Shown: positions 1-9,358, numbered from the stretch's first letter. The stretch: DNA of 64,000 nucleotides from CAVPUA01 sp963828015 (GCA_963828015.1 CAWHCD010000006.1:1-64000); one strand, 5' to 3'. A program made the numbers and translations. Notes: a model not told the origin generated them from the letters alone.

Positions 1-331
1 AAGTCCGCTGGGAGCGGAATCGCCGGTCAGCGCAAGTCACAATCGGGCAGTATTCCCTGCTACGCAACAGAATGCATGAACGTCTACAACATGGGTGGTT
101 AGGGGCAAGCATGCGCTTGGCCGACGTGAACGTCGCTGACCGGCGGTTGTCATTGTTGAAGGCAAGCGCGGGCAGCACCGGGTGGTGTCGGTGGCGAACC
201 GGTTCTTCGACGCCCTCGGTGACTATCCGTGTCGCGTTCGGCGATCAGCGTTTCTTTCGACATCAGATCTGCTTGAGGCATCGACCGGTGGGGGTGGGCG
301 AATAGCGTCCGCTTCGGGTTGGATGCGCGGT
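1..331. other. No gene seen at left edge
   Basis: Short open frames exist on both strands, but none has a recognisable domain or a good ribosome-binding site. The stretch lies beyond the stop codon of the DUF11 protein that is read leftwards. I see no strong hairpin in it. Confidence 0.4.
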
Positions 332-2235
332 CTAGGAACCGACGGTCAGAGTGTCGGTGGCGGTATTGTTGGCGAGGTTCGGGTCGAGGTTGCCGGCTGG
401 TGGGGTAACGGTTGCGGTGTCTTTGAGTGTGCCGGTGGCGCTGGGGTCGAGTTCGCCCTCGACGTTGAAGACCACCGAGCTGTCGGCTGGGAGGTTTAGC
501 GTGGTCTTCGATGTTCCCGGTGCCCGATGTCGAGGTGGCGGTGCCGGGGCTGCCCGCCACGAACGTCCAGATCGCTGAGCTCAGGTCAGCCGGAAGCAGG
601 TTCTCGAACGGGGCGCCGAGCGCGGCGGATGGGCCGTTGTTCTGCACCACGATCACGTAGCTGAGGTCCTGCCCTGCTGCGGGCGGCCCGTTGTCAGACA
701 CCTGGACGGCCAGATCAGCCTGTGGCGTAAGGGTGTCGACGTCAGTCGCAGTGTTGTTCGACGGGTTCAAGTCCTTGCCGGGAGGGGACACGGTTGCTGT
801 CTCGACCAGGGTGCCGGTTCGGTCAGCGGCCACGGACGCGTCGATGAGGTAGGTCACGCTCGATCCGGCGGGCAGGTCCATAACTTGAGCGAGGCTGCCC
901 ACGCCGGAAGTTGCCGACACTGATGCTCCCCCGCTGAGCGAGGCCACCGACCAGCTTGCCGACATGCCCGGCGGCACCAGATCCGAGAGCGTCTCCCCGG
1001 GGCGTCGGCCGGCCCGAGTTGGTGACGACCACCGTGTAGTGGATCGTTGTGCCAGGTACCACGGAACTGCTGTTATCGGTGATTGTCACGGCGAGATCAA
1101 AACCTGACGCGATGGTCGTGAGGTCTTGGGCTTGGTCGTTGGCTGGGGTGAGGTCGCCGCCACCGGTGACAGTCGCGATGTTGGTCACCTGGGCCGGGGC
1201 GGAGGGTTCGACGCTGACGCTGATCTGCACGGGTGGGTAGCGCCTGCCCGCGGGGAGGCTGTCGGTGCGGGTGCATTGTCCGGTTGTCGTGGAACAGCTC
1301 CAGCCCGGTCCGCTCATGCCGGTCGCGGTCAGTCCAGCGGGTAGTTCGTCGAGCACCGACACCGTGCCGCTCGTCGAGGCGGTCCCGTTGTTGGTCACGG
1401 TGAGCGTGTAGACGCCGCCGCTATCGGCCTGGAACGTGGTCGGTGCGTGGGTCGCGGCAATAGTCAGATCGGGGTCCTGGCAGAGGACGTCCACGGTCGC
1501 CGACGAGGTTTGACCGGTCTCGGCGATCGTCGCTGTCGCGGTGTGCGTGCCCTGGTCCTGGTCGCAGCTGTAGGTCGTCGAAGAGATCTTTGATCCGCTG
1601 GAGTTGAAGGAGAACACCCGTCCCGAGCTGTCGCTCACGTGCACGCTCGCATCCTTCGCCGAGGCGAACAGTGGAAGCAGCGCGAGCGTTGATTCCGTCA
1701 GCGCCTTGGGGTCGGCGTTGTTCGTGATGTTCACCGTGGCGCTGACTTCGAACAACGCCAGCGGCGCAGCCAGCGCCGATGGCACGGCCAATTGGTAGCT
1801 GTAGCAGCCGAACCCCCGAGACGCCAGCTGCGCGCCGATCGGCATCGTCGTCGCGGCCAGCACCGCCGCGGAACCGACACGATGCAACCCCAGCGAGATG
1901 GAAAGGCCCTGGGTCGGCGCCGCGCCCTGGTTCTGCACGCAGACCTGGCCTGCGACGTCACCGGACAGGGCGCCTGCGTTTCGGGTCACTGCGAGCGTGG
2001 ATTGCACCGTGCCGCTTGCCGTTTGCGGCAAGGTCAATGTCGGAGGCGAGACGCTCTGCGCGATCGTCCATCCGAACGTCCGGACCAGATCGCCGCCAGC
2101 GGTGACGAAAGCGCTGATCCGGGTGGCCGGCGGCGCAGCAGCAGCCGCGCCCGGCGCCGACAGAGTCGCAGCCGCCGCGACGGCCGCCATCACCGCGAAT
2201 GCCGCCACCAGCCGCCGCGTTGGGGCCGCCTTCAA
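332..2235 (-). CDS. Secreted DUF11-repeat surface protein, two frameshifts
   Basis: Probable exported cell-surface protein built from DUF11-type beta-sandwich repeats. A signal peptide is visible at the N-terminus (basic MKAAPTRR, then an Ala-rich core ending APGAAAA). A unique domain of about 200 residues follows, then about four DUF11 repeats with the usual endings NIATVTGGGDLTPANDQA, TATVSPPGKDLNPSNNTATD and TATVTPPAGNLDPNLANNTA. The protein is readable only if one base is skipped near 1000-1015 and another near 505-512; after both corrections the frame stops at TAG, complement of 332-334. The annotated TTG start at 2235 has no good ribosome-binding site. An ATG at 2308 preceded by AAGGGG is attractive but needs a further frameshift. 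No sorting motif is seen, so the protein is either secreted free or held non-covalently. Confidence 0.75.
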
Positions 2236-2847
2236 GAGACGAAAGAGCGCGGTATGCGCCCTCAGGGCCCGTCGGCGGGTGACGTCGGCTGGATGAGGAT
2301 CCCTGCATCGTGACCCCTTGGTCCAAGGTGGAATCGAACGTTGGTCCGAGTTGGACGAACGCTAGGCAGTGCCCGGCGGATGCACATCGGGCATTTGCCC
2401 TATAGATTCCCGGCGATAATCGCGTATCGGTGCGAACGAGGCCGTTGCGAATCACGCACCACCGCCCAGGTGGCGCTCGCCCCTCCCGGAGCCGCACCCT
2501 GAGGACCTCTGCCTGACCAGACCCCCGGTAGTCCGAGAACATTTACACCCGAGCACCTCAGATCGCCTCAGCTGTGAAGCCCTGAAAACCAGGACACATC
2601 ACGTGCCCCAGACCGATGATTCGCACGCTCCGGACCGCGCACTAAATGCAGTCGATCAACAGCGAACGCCACGCGGCGTAACCGCGGGTCTCGTACATCA
2701 AGAATGAAGGCATATGGCGAATTTGCGGCCAAACTGTGGCCATGGCTCGACACGGGGTCCTCTGCGTCGGCGGGGTCCGCAAGCGGGGGGAGTCCGGTGC
2801 AACCGCCCGCGTAAGGTGTGCCTCTAGGTCGCATATTTCCTAGGCTG
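2236..2847. other. Intergenic stretch upstream of the DUF11 gene
   Basis: It contains the candidate ribosome-binding site and ATG (complement of 2306-2308) of the DUF11 gene. The remaining open frames look non-coding: no domain, no consistent third-position GC. I see no RNA gene or strong hairpin here. Confidence 0.4.
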
Positions 2848-2923
<76 letters not shown>

Positions 2924-2988
2924 GTAGCTCGCCGTACGGCGAGCCGGGAGGCAACGTTACCAGCCCGCGCGGACTGTTGCTCCGAGGC

Positions 2989-4200
2989 CTATGCCGTGCC
3001 GCGGCGGCGCGGCTCGCGAGGTTCGGCCACGATCCGGCCGTAGGCCCAGATCACCAGGGCGACGGCGGGCAGGCAGGCGCGCGAAGGCGGAGACGGCGGC
3101 CCAACCGTGGTGTTCGTAGAGCCAGCCGGCGATCGCCGAGCAGATCGCCCCGCCGATGAAGACGGTGCTCATGAAGACGGTGTTGATCCGGGCCCGGGCG
3201 TCCGCCCGCAGCGCGTAGATCTCGCGTTGGCTGAGCACCTGATGACCCTGCACGGCCAGATCGAGCAGCACGGCGCCGATCGCCAGCACGACCAGCTCGT
3301 GGGCGCCGAGACCGGCGATGACCATCGCCGACGACGCCCAGCGCGATGCCACCCCGGTCGCCGTTGGCCAAGCGCGCCGTCGGCCAAGCGTCCGGCCAGT
3401 GGTGCGGCCGCGGCCCCGGCCGCGCCGACCAGCGCGAAGAGGCCGACCTCGGTCTGGGACAGATGGTTGACGTCGATGAGCTGGTAGGTGATCGACGTCC
3501 AGAAGGCCGAGAACGCGCCGAACATCAGCGCTTGGCAGATCGCCCGCCGGCGCAGCACCGGTTCCTCGCACGATCAGGCGGGCGACCGACGCCAGCAGCG
3601 ATCCGTAGCCGTCGTGATGTTCGGGCCGCCGTTCGGGCAGCAGCCGCCACAGCGTGAACGACAGCACGATCATCAGCCGGCCGAGATGGCGTAGATCGTC
3701 CGCCAGCCCCAGGCGGCCGCGACCAGGCTGGCGACCGTGCGGGCGAGCAGGATGCCCAGCAGCAGCCCGCTCATCACCCGCCGACGACCCGCCCGCGCTG
3801 GTCGTCCGGGGCGAGATGGGCGGCGAATGGGACCAGGATCTGGGCCACGACCGACGTGGTCCCGACGAGCACCGAGACAGGCCAGGAACACCCCGAAGTT
3901 CGGCGCGGCGGCCGCGACGGCCAGGGCCAGCGCCGTGCCGATCAAGCGTCCGGCAGACGAGCCTGCGGTTCTCGAACAGGTCGCCCAGCGGGAGGACGAA
4001 CGCCAGGCCGAGCGCGTAGCCGAGTTGGGTCGCCGTCACCACGATCGCCGCGGTGCCCTGGCTGACGTGCAGGTCCGTGCTGAGCAGCTGCAGCAGGGGC
4101 TGGGCGTAGTAGAGGTTGGCGACGGTCAGCCCGCAGGCGACGGCGAGGACGCGTCGTGATCAGCCGCAGGTTGGCCGGCGTCGATGGAGTGCGGTTGCAT
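2989..4200 (-). pseudogene. MFS transporter broken by many frameshifts
   Basis: A 12-helix major facilitator of the drug/sugar-efflux type can be assembled by hopping between all three minus frames. The N-terminus is MQPHSIDAG from ATG at 4200. Then come LTVANLYYAQPLL (typical of the YgaY-like MFS subgroup), QLGYALGLAFVLPLGD, VMSGLLLGILLARTVAS, ITYQLIDVNHLSQTEVG, TVFIGGAICSAIAGWLYEHH and finally VALVIWAYGRIVAEP with stop at 2989. At least six single-base shifts are needed. The family segments contain no internal stop codon within their own frames, which is more like indel error in G/C runs than long decay. It lies between two tRNA genes on the same strand. Confidence 0.7.
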
Positions 4201-4213
4201 CAGGCCATTCCCC

Positions 4214-4975
4214 TCACAATGGAGTGGCCCTCGATAGTCGAGGGCCACCCGGCGTTGCCATGGGGTGAGTGACGGGGCTCGAACCCGCGACACCTGGGAT
4301 CACAACCCAGTGCTCTACCAGCTGAGCTACACCCACCATGTCCGGCGCTTCGACGCCGAGCCGCCGGTAGTCTAGCGGCGCGTCGAGGACGGCTTTGGCC
4401 GCCGCCTGCGCGTCCTCGATCGTCGGTCCGGGCTGGTCGACGAACAGCGCCTGCCGGTAGTAGGCCAGCTCCTGGATGCTCTCCAGGATGTCGGCGAGCG
4501 CGCGGTGGGCCAGCCCCTTGGCCGGCTGGGCGAAGTAGACCCGCGGGTACCAGCGGCGGGCCAGCTCCTTGATCGAGGAGACGTCGATCATCCGGTAGTG
4601 CAGGTGCGCGTCCAGCTCGGGCATGTCCCGGGTGAGGAAGCCGCGGTCGGTGCCGATGGAGTTGCCGCACAGCGGCGCCGTCCGCGGCTCGGGAATGTGT
4701 TTCTTCACGTACTCGAGGACGGCGGTCTCGGCCTCGCCCAAGGTGACCGTCGACGCCCGTACCGCCTCGGTCAGTCCGGAGGAGGCATGCATCTGCTCGA
4801 CGACCGGGAGCATCGTGTCGAGCACGTCGTCGGCCTCGTGGATGACGATGTCCAGGCCCTCGTCGAGCAGCTTGAGGTCAGCGTCGGTGACCACGACCGC
4901 CACCTCGATCAGCGCGTCGCGGGCCAGGTCAAGGCCGGTCATCTCGCAGTCGATCCACACCAGGCGGTCATTCAC
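4214..4975 (-). CDS. orn: Oligoribonuclease; frame runs into tRNA-His
   Basis: DEDDh 3'-5' exoribonuclease that degrades 2-5 nt RNA fragments and pGpG in the cytoplasm. Visible motifs are DCEMTGL near residue 9 (ExoI Asp and Glu), GNSIGTDRGFL (ExoII), and HRALADI (ExoIII His and Asp). The conserved C-terminal segment SIQELAYYR is also present. The GTG start at 4975 gives VNDRLVWIDCEM, matching family N-termini; the longer frame upstream has no family support. The usual protein is about 180-215 residues, but no stop occurs before 4337, so the frame continues through the whole tRNA-His gene and stops at 4214 (253 residues). The last 45 or so residues are therefore doubtful; a missed base near 4340-4380 is the simplest explanation. 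orn next to tRNA-His is a familiar actinobacterial arrangement. Confidence 0.9.
   Translation of the reverse strand: MNDRLVWIDCEMTGLDLARDALIEVAVVVTDADLKLLDEGLDIVIHEADDVLDTMLPVVEQMHASSGLTEAVRASTVTLGEAETAVLEYVKKHIPEPRTAPLCGNSIGTDRGFLTRDMPELDAHLHYRMIDVSSIKELARRWYPRVYFAQPAKGLAHRALADILESIQELAYYRQALFVDQPGPTIEDAQAAAKAVLDAPLDYRRLGVEAPDMVGVAQLVEHWVVIPGVAGSSPVTHPMATPGGPRLSRATPL
4261..4337 (-). tRNA. tRNA-His (anticodon GTG)
   Basis: The minus strand gives acceptor GTGGGTG pairing with CACTCAC (one G-T), preceded by the extra G-1 opposite C73 that marks tRNA-His. The anticodon stem CTGGG/CCCAG holds loop TTGTGAT with anticodon GTG. The T-arm is GCGGGTTCGAGCCCCGT. CCA is encoded (complement of 4261-4263). 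It lies inside the apparent 3' extension of the orn frame on the same strand. Confidence 0.95.
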
Positions 4976-5051
4976 AGCTGCAGCGTAGCCGGGGGCTACA
5001 TTCGCAACGATGCCAACTGCGGCGCCAGCGAGTGGGCGAAGGAGTTCGAAG

Positions 5052-5366
5052 ATGTCTCGAAGGTTGCTCGACGACGTGGAGCGCGAACAGGCGTTGGGCA
5101 CACTCAACCCCGACTGGTCGGGCACCTCGGCGTCCTTGACCCGCTCGATCGAGTTCGCCGATTTCCCGACCGCGGCCGAGTTCGTCAGCCGGCTGGCGCC
5201 GGTCTGCGAGGAGCTCGATCACCATCCAGATCTGGTCCTGCGCTGGCGGTGGGTCGACATCTCCCTGACCACCCATGACTCGGGCGGGGTCACCGCACGC
5301 GACGTCGCGCTGGCCGAAGCGATCGACGAGATCGCCGCGACCCTGCCGTTGGCCGGTCTGAGCTAA
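5052..5366 (+). CDS. 4a-hydroxytetrahydrobiopterin dehydratase (PCD/DCoH)
   Basis: Small (104 aa) pterin-4a-carbinolamine dehydratase, which dehydrates the 4a-hydroxy product of pterin-dependent hydroxylases; in many bacteria its role may be moonlighting. The active-site signature is the E-L-D-H-H-P-D run near residue 55, followed by RWRWVDISLTTHDSGG, the usual end of the catalytic strand. The ATG at 5052 was chosen because AAGGAG sits 7 bases upstream; a longer frame from 5010 lacks a ribosome-binding site. The gene is divergent from orn (76 bp between starts) and convergent with bldC, whose stop is 5 bp away. Confidence 0.92.
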   Translation: MSRRLLDDVEREQALGTLNPDWSGTSASLTRSIEFADFPTAAEFVSRLAPVCEELDHHPDLVLRWRWVDISLTTHDSGGVTARDVALAEAIDEIAATLPLAGLS

Positions 5367-5371
5367 CGCCG

Positions 5372-5572
5372 CTAGTCGGCGGGGGAGGTCAGCTCGGCGT
5401 AGAGCCGGTCGACCTCGTCGGCGTCGTAGCGGCGGTGGCCACCCAGGGTCCGGACCGACGTGAGCTTGCCGGCTTTCGCCCACCGGGAAACGGTCTTGGG
5501 ATCGACCCGAAACAGCTGGGCGACCTCGGCCGGGGTGAGCAGCGGCCGGGCTGGAGTAGACGGCTGCGGCAT
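5372..5572 (-). CDS. bldC: Developmental MerR-like regulator BldC
   Basis: A 66-residue protein that is essentially one winged-helix DNA-binding domain of the MerR type, without an effector domain. LLTPAEVAQLFRVDPKTVSR gives the HTH, followed by WAKAGKL and RTLGGHRRYDADEV (wing). The match to Streptomyces BldC is close over the whole length, including the short N-terminal PQPSTPARP lead and short C-terminal tail. In Streptomyces BldC binds head-to-tail on direct repeats and holds back development and sporulation genes; the exact role here is inferred. Confidence 0.93.
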   Translation of the reverse strand: MPQPSTPARPLLTPAEVAQLFRVDPKTVSRWAKAGKLTSVRTLGGHRRYDADEVDRLYAELTSPAD

Positions 5573-5687
5573 CGGCTTCGACTCTCTGCTGGAGAAAACT
5601 TCAACACGAAATGGCCCTTACCGGCCACCGTACGCCCGGGTCGCGCTGTCGGGAAGGTGCTAGCTGGGCTTTCTTGCCCGCGGGACG

Positions 5688-6230
5688 TTAATGCCCGAAT
5701 ACCCCGATAACGGTGGCGCGGGCCAAGGTGTGGAACACGAGGTTGAACGAGACGACCGCCGGTGAGGCGTCGGCGTCGACATCGAGGTGCTCGACATCGA
5801 CCGCGTGGACGACGAAGAAGTAGCGGTGCTCGCCGTCGCCGGGCGGTGGGGCCGCACCGCCGAAGTCGCGAGTGCCGTAGTCGTTGCGGACGTGGAAGGC
5901 CGCACCAGGTAGCTCGCCGTCGATTCGGCCGGCCCCGCGCGGCAGTGACGCGGTCGATGCGGGCAGATCGACCAGTACCCAGTGCCAGAAGCCGGACGGG
6001 GTCGGTGCGTCCGGATCGAAGCAGGTCACGGCGAAGCTTTTCGTGCCGGCGGGGGCGCCGGACCAGCTCAGCTGGGGCGAACTGTTCCCGCCGTCGGGCT
6101 CGGCGTCACCGTGCACCTGCGTGTGGCTCAGCCGTCCACCGGCGGCGAAATCCGCGCTCTGCACGTCGAAGGACGGCACGGGTGGGAGGAAGGAATAGGG
6201 ATCGGGGGCGGTCGCGCGCTCAAGGCTCAT
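5688..6230 (-). CDS. YbhB/YbcL-type PEBP-like protein
   Basis: Phosphatidylethanolamine-binding-protein fold, 180 aa, the bacterial Raf-kinase-inhibitor-like family. The ligand-pocket motifs are present: CFDPDAPTPSGFWHWVLVDL near residue 70-90 and the downstream NDYGTRDFGGAAPPPGDGEH and RYFFVVHAV. No signal peptide is seen, so it is probably cytoplasmic. Its substrate is unknown, as for most of the family. The start at 6230 is divergent from the flavin reductase gene by about 80 bp. Confidence 0.9.
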   Translation of the reverse strand: MSLERATAPDPYSFLPPVPSFDVQSADFAAGGRLSHTQVHGDAEPDGGNSSPQLSWSGAPAGTKSFAVTCFDPDAPTPSGFWHWVLVDLPASTASLPRGAGRIDGELPGAAFHVRNDYGTRDFGGAAPPPGDGEHRYFFVVHAVDVEHLDVDADASPAVVSFNLVFHTLARATVIGVFGH

Positions 6231-6309
6231 GCCTTCCGATTACCAGAGGCGAGCCCGGTACGCTAGCGCGGCACTGGAAATCGACCCAACTTCACTCGGG
6301 AGAATCTGG

Positions 6310-6876
6310 ATGACGCCCCCCCTCGTAGTCGGCATCGGCGGGTCCAACCGCCCCGGCTCGACGACCGAGAAGCTCCTGGTCCATGCGCTCGACGCGGTTG
6401 CCGCGAAGGGCGTCGAGACGATCTTGTTCGGCGGGGAGTTCCTCTCCCAGTTGGCGGTGTACGACTACTACGCCGAGTACGACCCGCACGCCGATCGCCT
6501 GCTCGAAGCGGTGGCCAAGGCCGATGGCGTCATCCTGGGCAGCCCGGGCTACCACGGCGGGCTCTCCGGCCTGGTCAAGAACGGCCTGGACCACCTCGAG
6601 GGACTGAGCAAGAAGGAGCGGCCCTACCTGGACGGGCGCCCGGTCGGCACGATCATCTCGGCGGCGGGCTGGCAGGCCTGCGGCACCGCGCTGGTGTCGC
6701 TGCGCTCCACGGTGCACTCGCTGCGCGGCTGGCCGACCCCGTTCGGGGCCACGGTCAACACGGCCGAGCCGATCGTCGGCGACGACGGGGCCTACATCCC
6801 GTCGGTAAGCGGCGCGCTGGGGATCGTCGCGCAGCAGGTGGTCGAGTTCATCGAGCGAGGCCGCACCACCGCGTAG
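6310..6876 (+). CDS. NAD(P)H-dependent FMN reductase family protein
   Basis: Flavodoxin-fold reductase (188 aa). The FMN phosphate loop GIGGSNRPGSTT is at the N-terminus, and the SPGYHGGLSGLVKNGLDHLE segment near residue 75-95 is the family hallmark that contacts the isoalloxazine ring. ATG 6310 was chosen over an upstream frame start at 6229 because it places the first beta-strand (PPLVVGIGGSNRPGS) right at the N-terminus. The stop is 10 bp before the AidB-like gene, so the two are likely co-transcribed. The electron acceptor is not identifiable from sequence. Confidence 0.85.
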   Translation: MTPPLVVGIGGSNRPGSTTEKLLVHALDAVAAKGVETILFGGEFLSQLAVYDYYAEYDPHADRLLEAVAKADGVILGSPGYHGGLSGLVKNGLDHLEGLSKKERPYLDGRPVGTIISAAGWQACGTALVSLRSTVHSLRGWPTPFGATVNTAEPIVGDDGAYIPSVSGALGIVAQQVVEFIERGRTTA

Positions 6877-6886
6877 AGGAGTTCCC

Positions 6887-8527
6887 GTCACGACCCATGA
6901 CGCCTTCAACCAGCCGCCGCCGCTGATCGACTTCGACGCGGCGGACTACCCGACGTTGCAAGACGGTCTGGCTCGCGAAGGCGCCGGCTGGGCGCGCGCC
7001 GAGGTGGGCGAACTGGGTCGGCTCAGCGGAAGCGCGCAGGCGCTGGAGTGGGGCCGGCTGGCCAACGTCAACCCGCCGGTGCTGCACACGTATGACCGCT
7101 ACGGCCACCGGATCGACGAGGTCGAGTACCACCCGGCCTATCACCAACTGATGGATGTCGCGGTGCGCCACGGCATCCACGCCGCTCCGTGGGCCGACGT
7201 GCGTCCCGGCGCGCACGTGGCCCGCGCGGCCAAGGAGTTCGTCTGGGGCCACGCCGACGCCGGGCATCTGTGCCCGATCTCCATGACCTATGCGGTTGTT
7301 CCCGCCCTGCGGGCCAACCCTGACCTGGCCGCCGCCTTTGAACCGCTGCTTACCACCCGTGACTACGACCCGCGCTCGATGCCGGCCGCGGGCAAGCGCG
7401 GTCTGCTGGCCGGCATGTCGATGACCGAGAAGCAGGGTGGTTCCGACGTCCGGGCCAACACCACCACGGCGACGCCGAACGCTGATGGCAGCTACCGCCT
7501 GGTCGGGCACAAGTGGTTCACTTCCGCCCCGGCTTCGGATCTGTTCCTCACCCTCGCGCAGGCGCCGGGTGGGTTGTCCTGCTTCCTGGTGCCGCGCGTG
7601 CTCCCGGATGGCGCCCGCAACCCGATCCGGCTGCAGCAACTCAAGGACAAGCTCGGCAACCGGTCGAATGCCTCGGCCGAGATCGAATACGAGCAGGCGC
7701 TGGGCTGGCTGGTCGGGGCCGAGGGACGCGGCGTGCCGACCATCATCGAGATGGTCAACATGACCCGGCTGGACTGTGCGATCGGGGCGGCCACCGGCAT
7801 GCGCCGTGGGGTGATCGAGGCCGTGCATCACGCCCGGCACCGGTGGGCGTTCGGGAAGGCGCTGGTCGACCAGCCGGCGATGGCCAACGTGCTGGCCGAC
7901 CTGGCCCTGGAGTCCGAGGCCGCGACCAGCGTCGTGCTGCGCCTGGCCGGTGCGGTCGATCGAGCCGGACGCGGCGACGACGCCGAGGCCGCGTTCCGTC
8001 GGGTGGCGTTGGCCGCCACCAAGTACTGGGTCTGCAAGCGCTGGCCCGTCCATGCGGGTGAGGCGCTCGAGTGCCTCGGTGGCAACGGCTACGTCGAGGA
8101 TTCGGGGATGCCGCGGGTCTACCGCGAGGCGCCGCTGCTCTCAATCTGGGAGGGGTCGGGCAACGTCGCCGCCCTGGACACGCTGCGGGCCCTGCTGCGG
8201 CAGCCCGAGTCGGTGACGGCGCTATTCGCCGAGCTGTCGTTGTCCGCCGGCGCCGACCCGCGATTGGACGAGGCGATTGCCTGGCTGCACAAGGAGTTCG
8301 CGCCGGGTGCGGACGTCGACGACCTGGAGTACCGAGCCCGCCGCGTCGTCGAGCGGGTCGCGCTGACCCTGCAGGGATCGCTCCTCGTGCGCCACGCTCC
8401 GTCCGCGATCGCGGACGCCTTCTGCGCCTCGCGGCTGGGCGGTGACTGGGGCATCGCGTTCGGCACGTTGCCGCGTGGCGTCGACACCCGGGCGATCATC
8501 GAGCACGTGCGGCCGGCCGTCGACTAG
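6887..8527 (+). CDS. AidB-like acyl-CoA dehydrogenase family protein
   Basis: About 546 aa, matching the long AidB/isovaleryl-CoA-dehydrogenase-like branch. It carries the flavin-binding segment MTEKQGGSDVRANTT, GHKWFTSAPASDLFLTLAQA, and the C-terminal GGNGYVEDSGMPR with LLSIWEGSGNVAALD typical of AidB. Homologues begin with a THEV-NQPPPL-like stretch, and here THDAFNQPPPLIDFD is encoded from 6890, preceded by GAGGAG, but the codon in start position (6887) is GTC. The first conventional start (TTG, 6956) would remove this conserved N-terminus. Either GTC is a misread GTG or a non-standard start is used. AidB proteins bind DNA and FAD and are induced by alkylation in E. coli; function here is inferred. 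Confidence 0.85.
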   Translation, partial: VTTHDAFNQPPPLIDFDAADYPTLQDGLAREGAGWARAEVGELGRLSGSAQALEWGRLANVNPPVLHTYDRYGHRIDEVEYHPAYHQLMDVAVRHGIHAAPWADVRPGAHVARAAKEFVWGHADAGHLCPISMTYAVVPALRANPDLAAAFEPLLTTRDYDPRSMPAAGKRGLLAGMSMTEKQGGSDVRANTTTATPNADGSYRLVGHKWFTSAPASDLFLTLAQAPGGLSCFLVPRVLPDGARNPIRLQQLKDKLGNRSNASAEIEYEQALGWLVGAEGRGVPTIIEMVNMTRLDCAIGAATGMRRGVIEAVHHARHRWAFGKALVDQPAMANVLADLALESEAATSVVLRLAGAVDRAGRGDDAEAAFRRVALAATKYWVCKRWPVHAGEALECLGGNGYVEDSGMPRVYREAPLLSIWEGSGNVAALDTLRALLRQPESVTALFAELSLSAGADPRLDEAIAWLHKEFAPGADVDDLEYRARRVVERVALTLQGSLLVRHAPSAIADAFCASRLGGDWGIAFGTLPRGVDTRAIIEHVRPAVD

Positions 8528-8532
8528 CGGAG

Positions 8533-9336
8533 TCAGCGCAGGGCGGCCAGCAGCTGCTCGTGCAGGCGTCCGTTGCTGGCGGCCACGTTGCCCTGATGCA
8601 CGCCTGGATTGCCGTCCAGCCCGGTGAAGGCTCCGCCGGCCTCGGTGACGATCGGCGCGAGGGCGGCCATGTCCCACAGCGACAGCTCGGGTTCGGCGGC
8701 CACGTCGACCGCGCCCTCGGCCACCAGCATGTAGGACCAGAAGTCGCCGTAGGCCCGGCTGCGCCAGACCCGCTGGGTCAGGGCCACGAACGGTTCGAGC
8801 AGACCGAGCCGGGCCCAGCCACTCAAGGACGCGTAGGACAGGCTCGCGTCTTCGAGCTGCCCGACGCCGGACACGCTGAGGCGACGCGGCTCGCGACCGA
8901 GGGCGCTCGTCCACGCACCCTGCCCTCGAGCGGCCCACCAGCGCCGACCCAATGCCGGCGCCGAGACCACGCCCACCACCGCGTCGGGGCCGTCAAGCAG
9001 GGCGATCAAGGTGGCCCATACCGGCACCCCGCGGACGAAGTTCTTGGTCCCGTCGATCGGGTCGATCACCCAGCGTCGATCGCCGGATCCGTCCGCGCCG
9101 AACTCCTCGCCGGAGATCGCGTCGGCCGGCCGTTGCTCGCTCAGCCGGACCCGGATCGCCTGCTCCACCCCGCGGTCGGCGTCGCTGACCGGCGTCAGAT
9201 CGGGTTTGGCCTCGACCACCAGGTCGACGGCCCCGAAGCGGCTGGTCGTGATCACGTCGGCAGCATCGGCCAGGTGCAGCGCCAACTGAAGGTCATCGTC
9301 GTAGGAATCCGCGTCGACCGGCTCGATGCTGCTCAC
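8533..9336 (-). CDS. hisN: Histidinol-phosphatase, inositol-monophosphatase type
   Basis: 267 aa Mg-dependent phosphatase of the IMPase fold. Metal-binding motifs are EEFG near residue 76, WVIDPIDGTKNFVRG near residue 90-105 and LSLWDMAALAPIVTEAGG near residue 215-235. The combination NFVRGVPVWATLIAL is characteristic of actinobacterial HisN, the last phosphatase step of histidine synthesis, rather than of inositol monophosphatase proper. The GTG start at 9336 lies only 22 bp from the divergent aminotransferase start. It converges on the AidB-like gene with 5 bp between the stops. Confidence 0.88.
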   Translation of the reverse strand: MSSIEPVDADSYDDDLQLALHLADAADVITTSRFGAVDLVVEAKPDLTPVSDADRGVEQAIRVRLSEQRPADAISGEEFGADGSGDRRWVIDPIDGTKNFVRGVPVWATLIALLDGPDAVVGVVSAPALGRRWWAARGQGAWTSALGREPRRLSVSGVGQLEDASLSYASLSGWARLGLLEPFVALTQRVWRSRAYGDFWSYMLVAEGAVDVAAEPELSLWDMAALAPIVTEAGGAFTGLDGNPGVHQGNVAASNGRLHEQLLAALR

Positions 9337-9358
9337 GGCGGCAGGTTACCGTCGCAGC

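Noticed and set aside
150..977. Independent 275-aa gene on the minus strand
   Set aside because: Its N-terminal half continues the DUF11 repeats of the upstream frame, and its C-terminal third is Arg/His-rich out-of-frame sequence. It is a frameshifted part of one gene (332-2235).
2568..2834. 88-aa minus-strand ORF before tRNA-Lys
   Set aside because: No ribosome-binding site, no recognisable domain, and it lies within AT-mixed intergenic sequence.
4505..5278. 257-aa plus-strand ORF over orn
   Set aside because: It is the antisense shadow of orn; its residues mirror the GC-biased codons of the real gene.
6848..8053. 401-aa minus-strand ORF over the AidB-like gene
   Set aside because: Low-complexity antisense shadow; the plus-strand protein has all family motifs.
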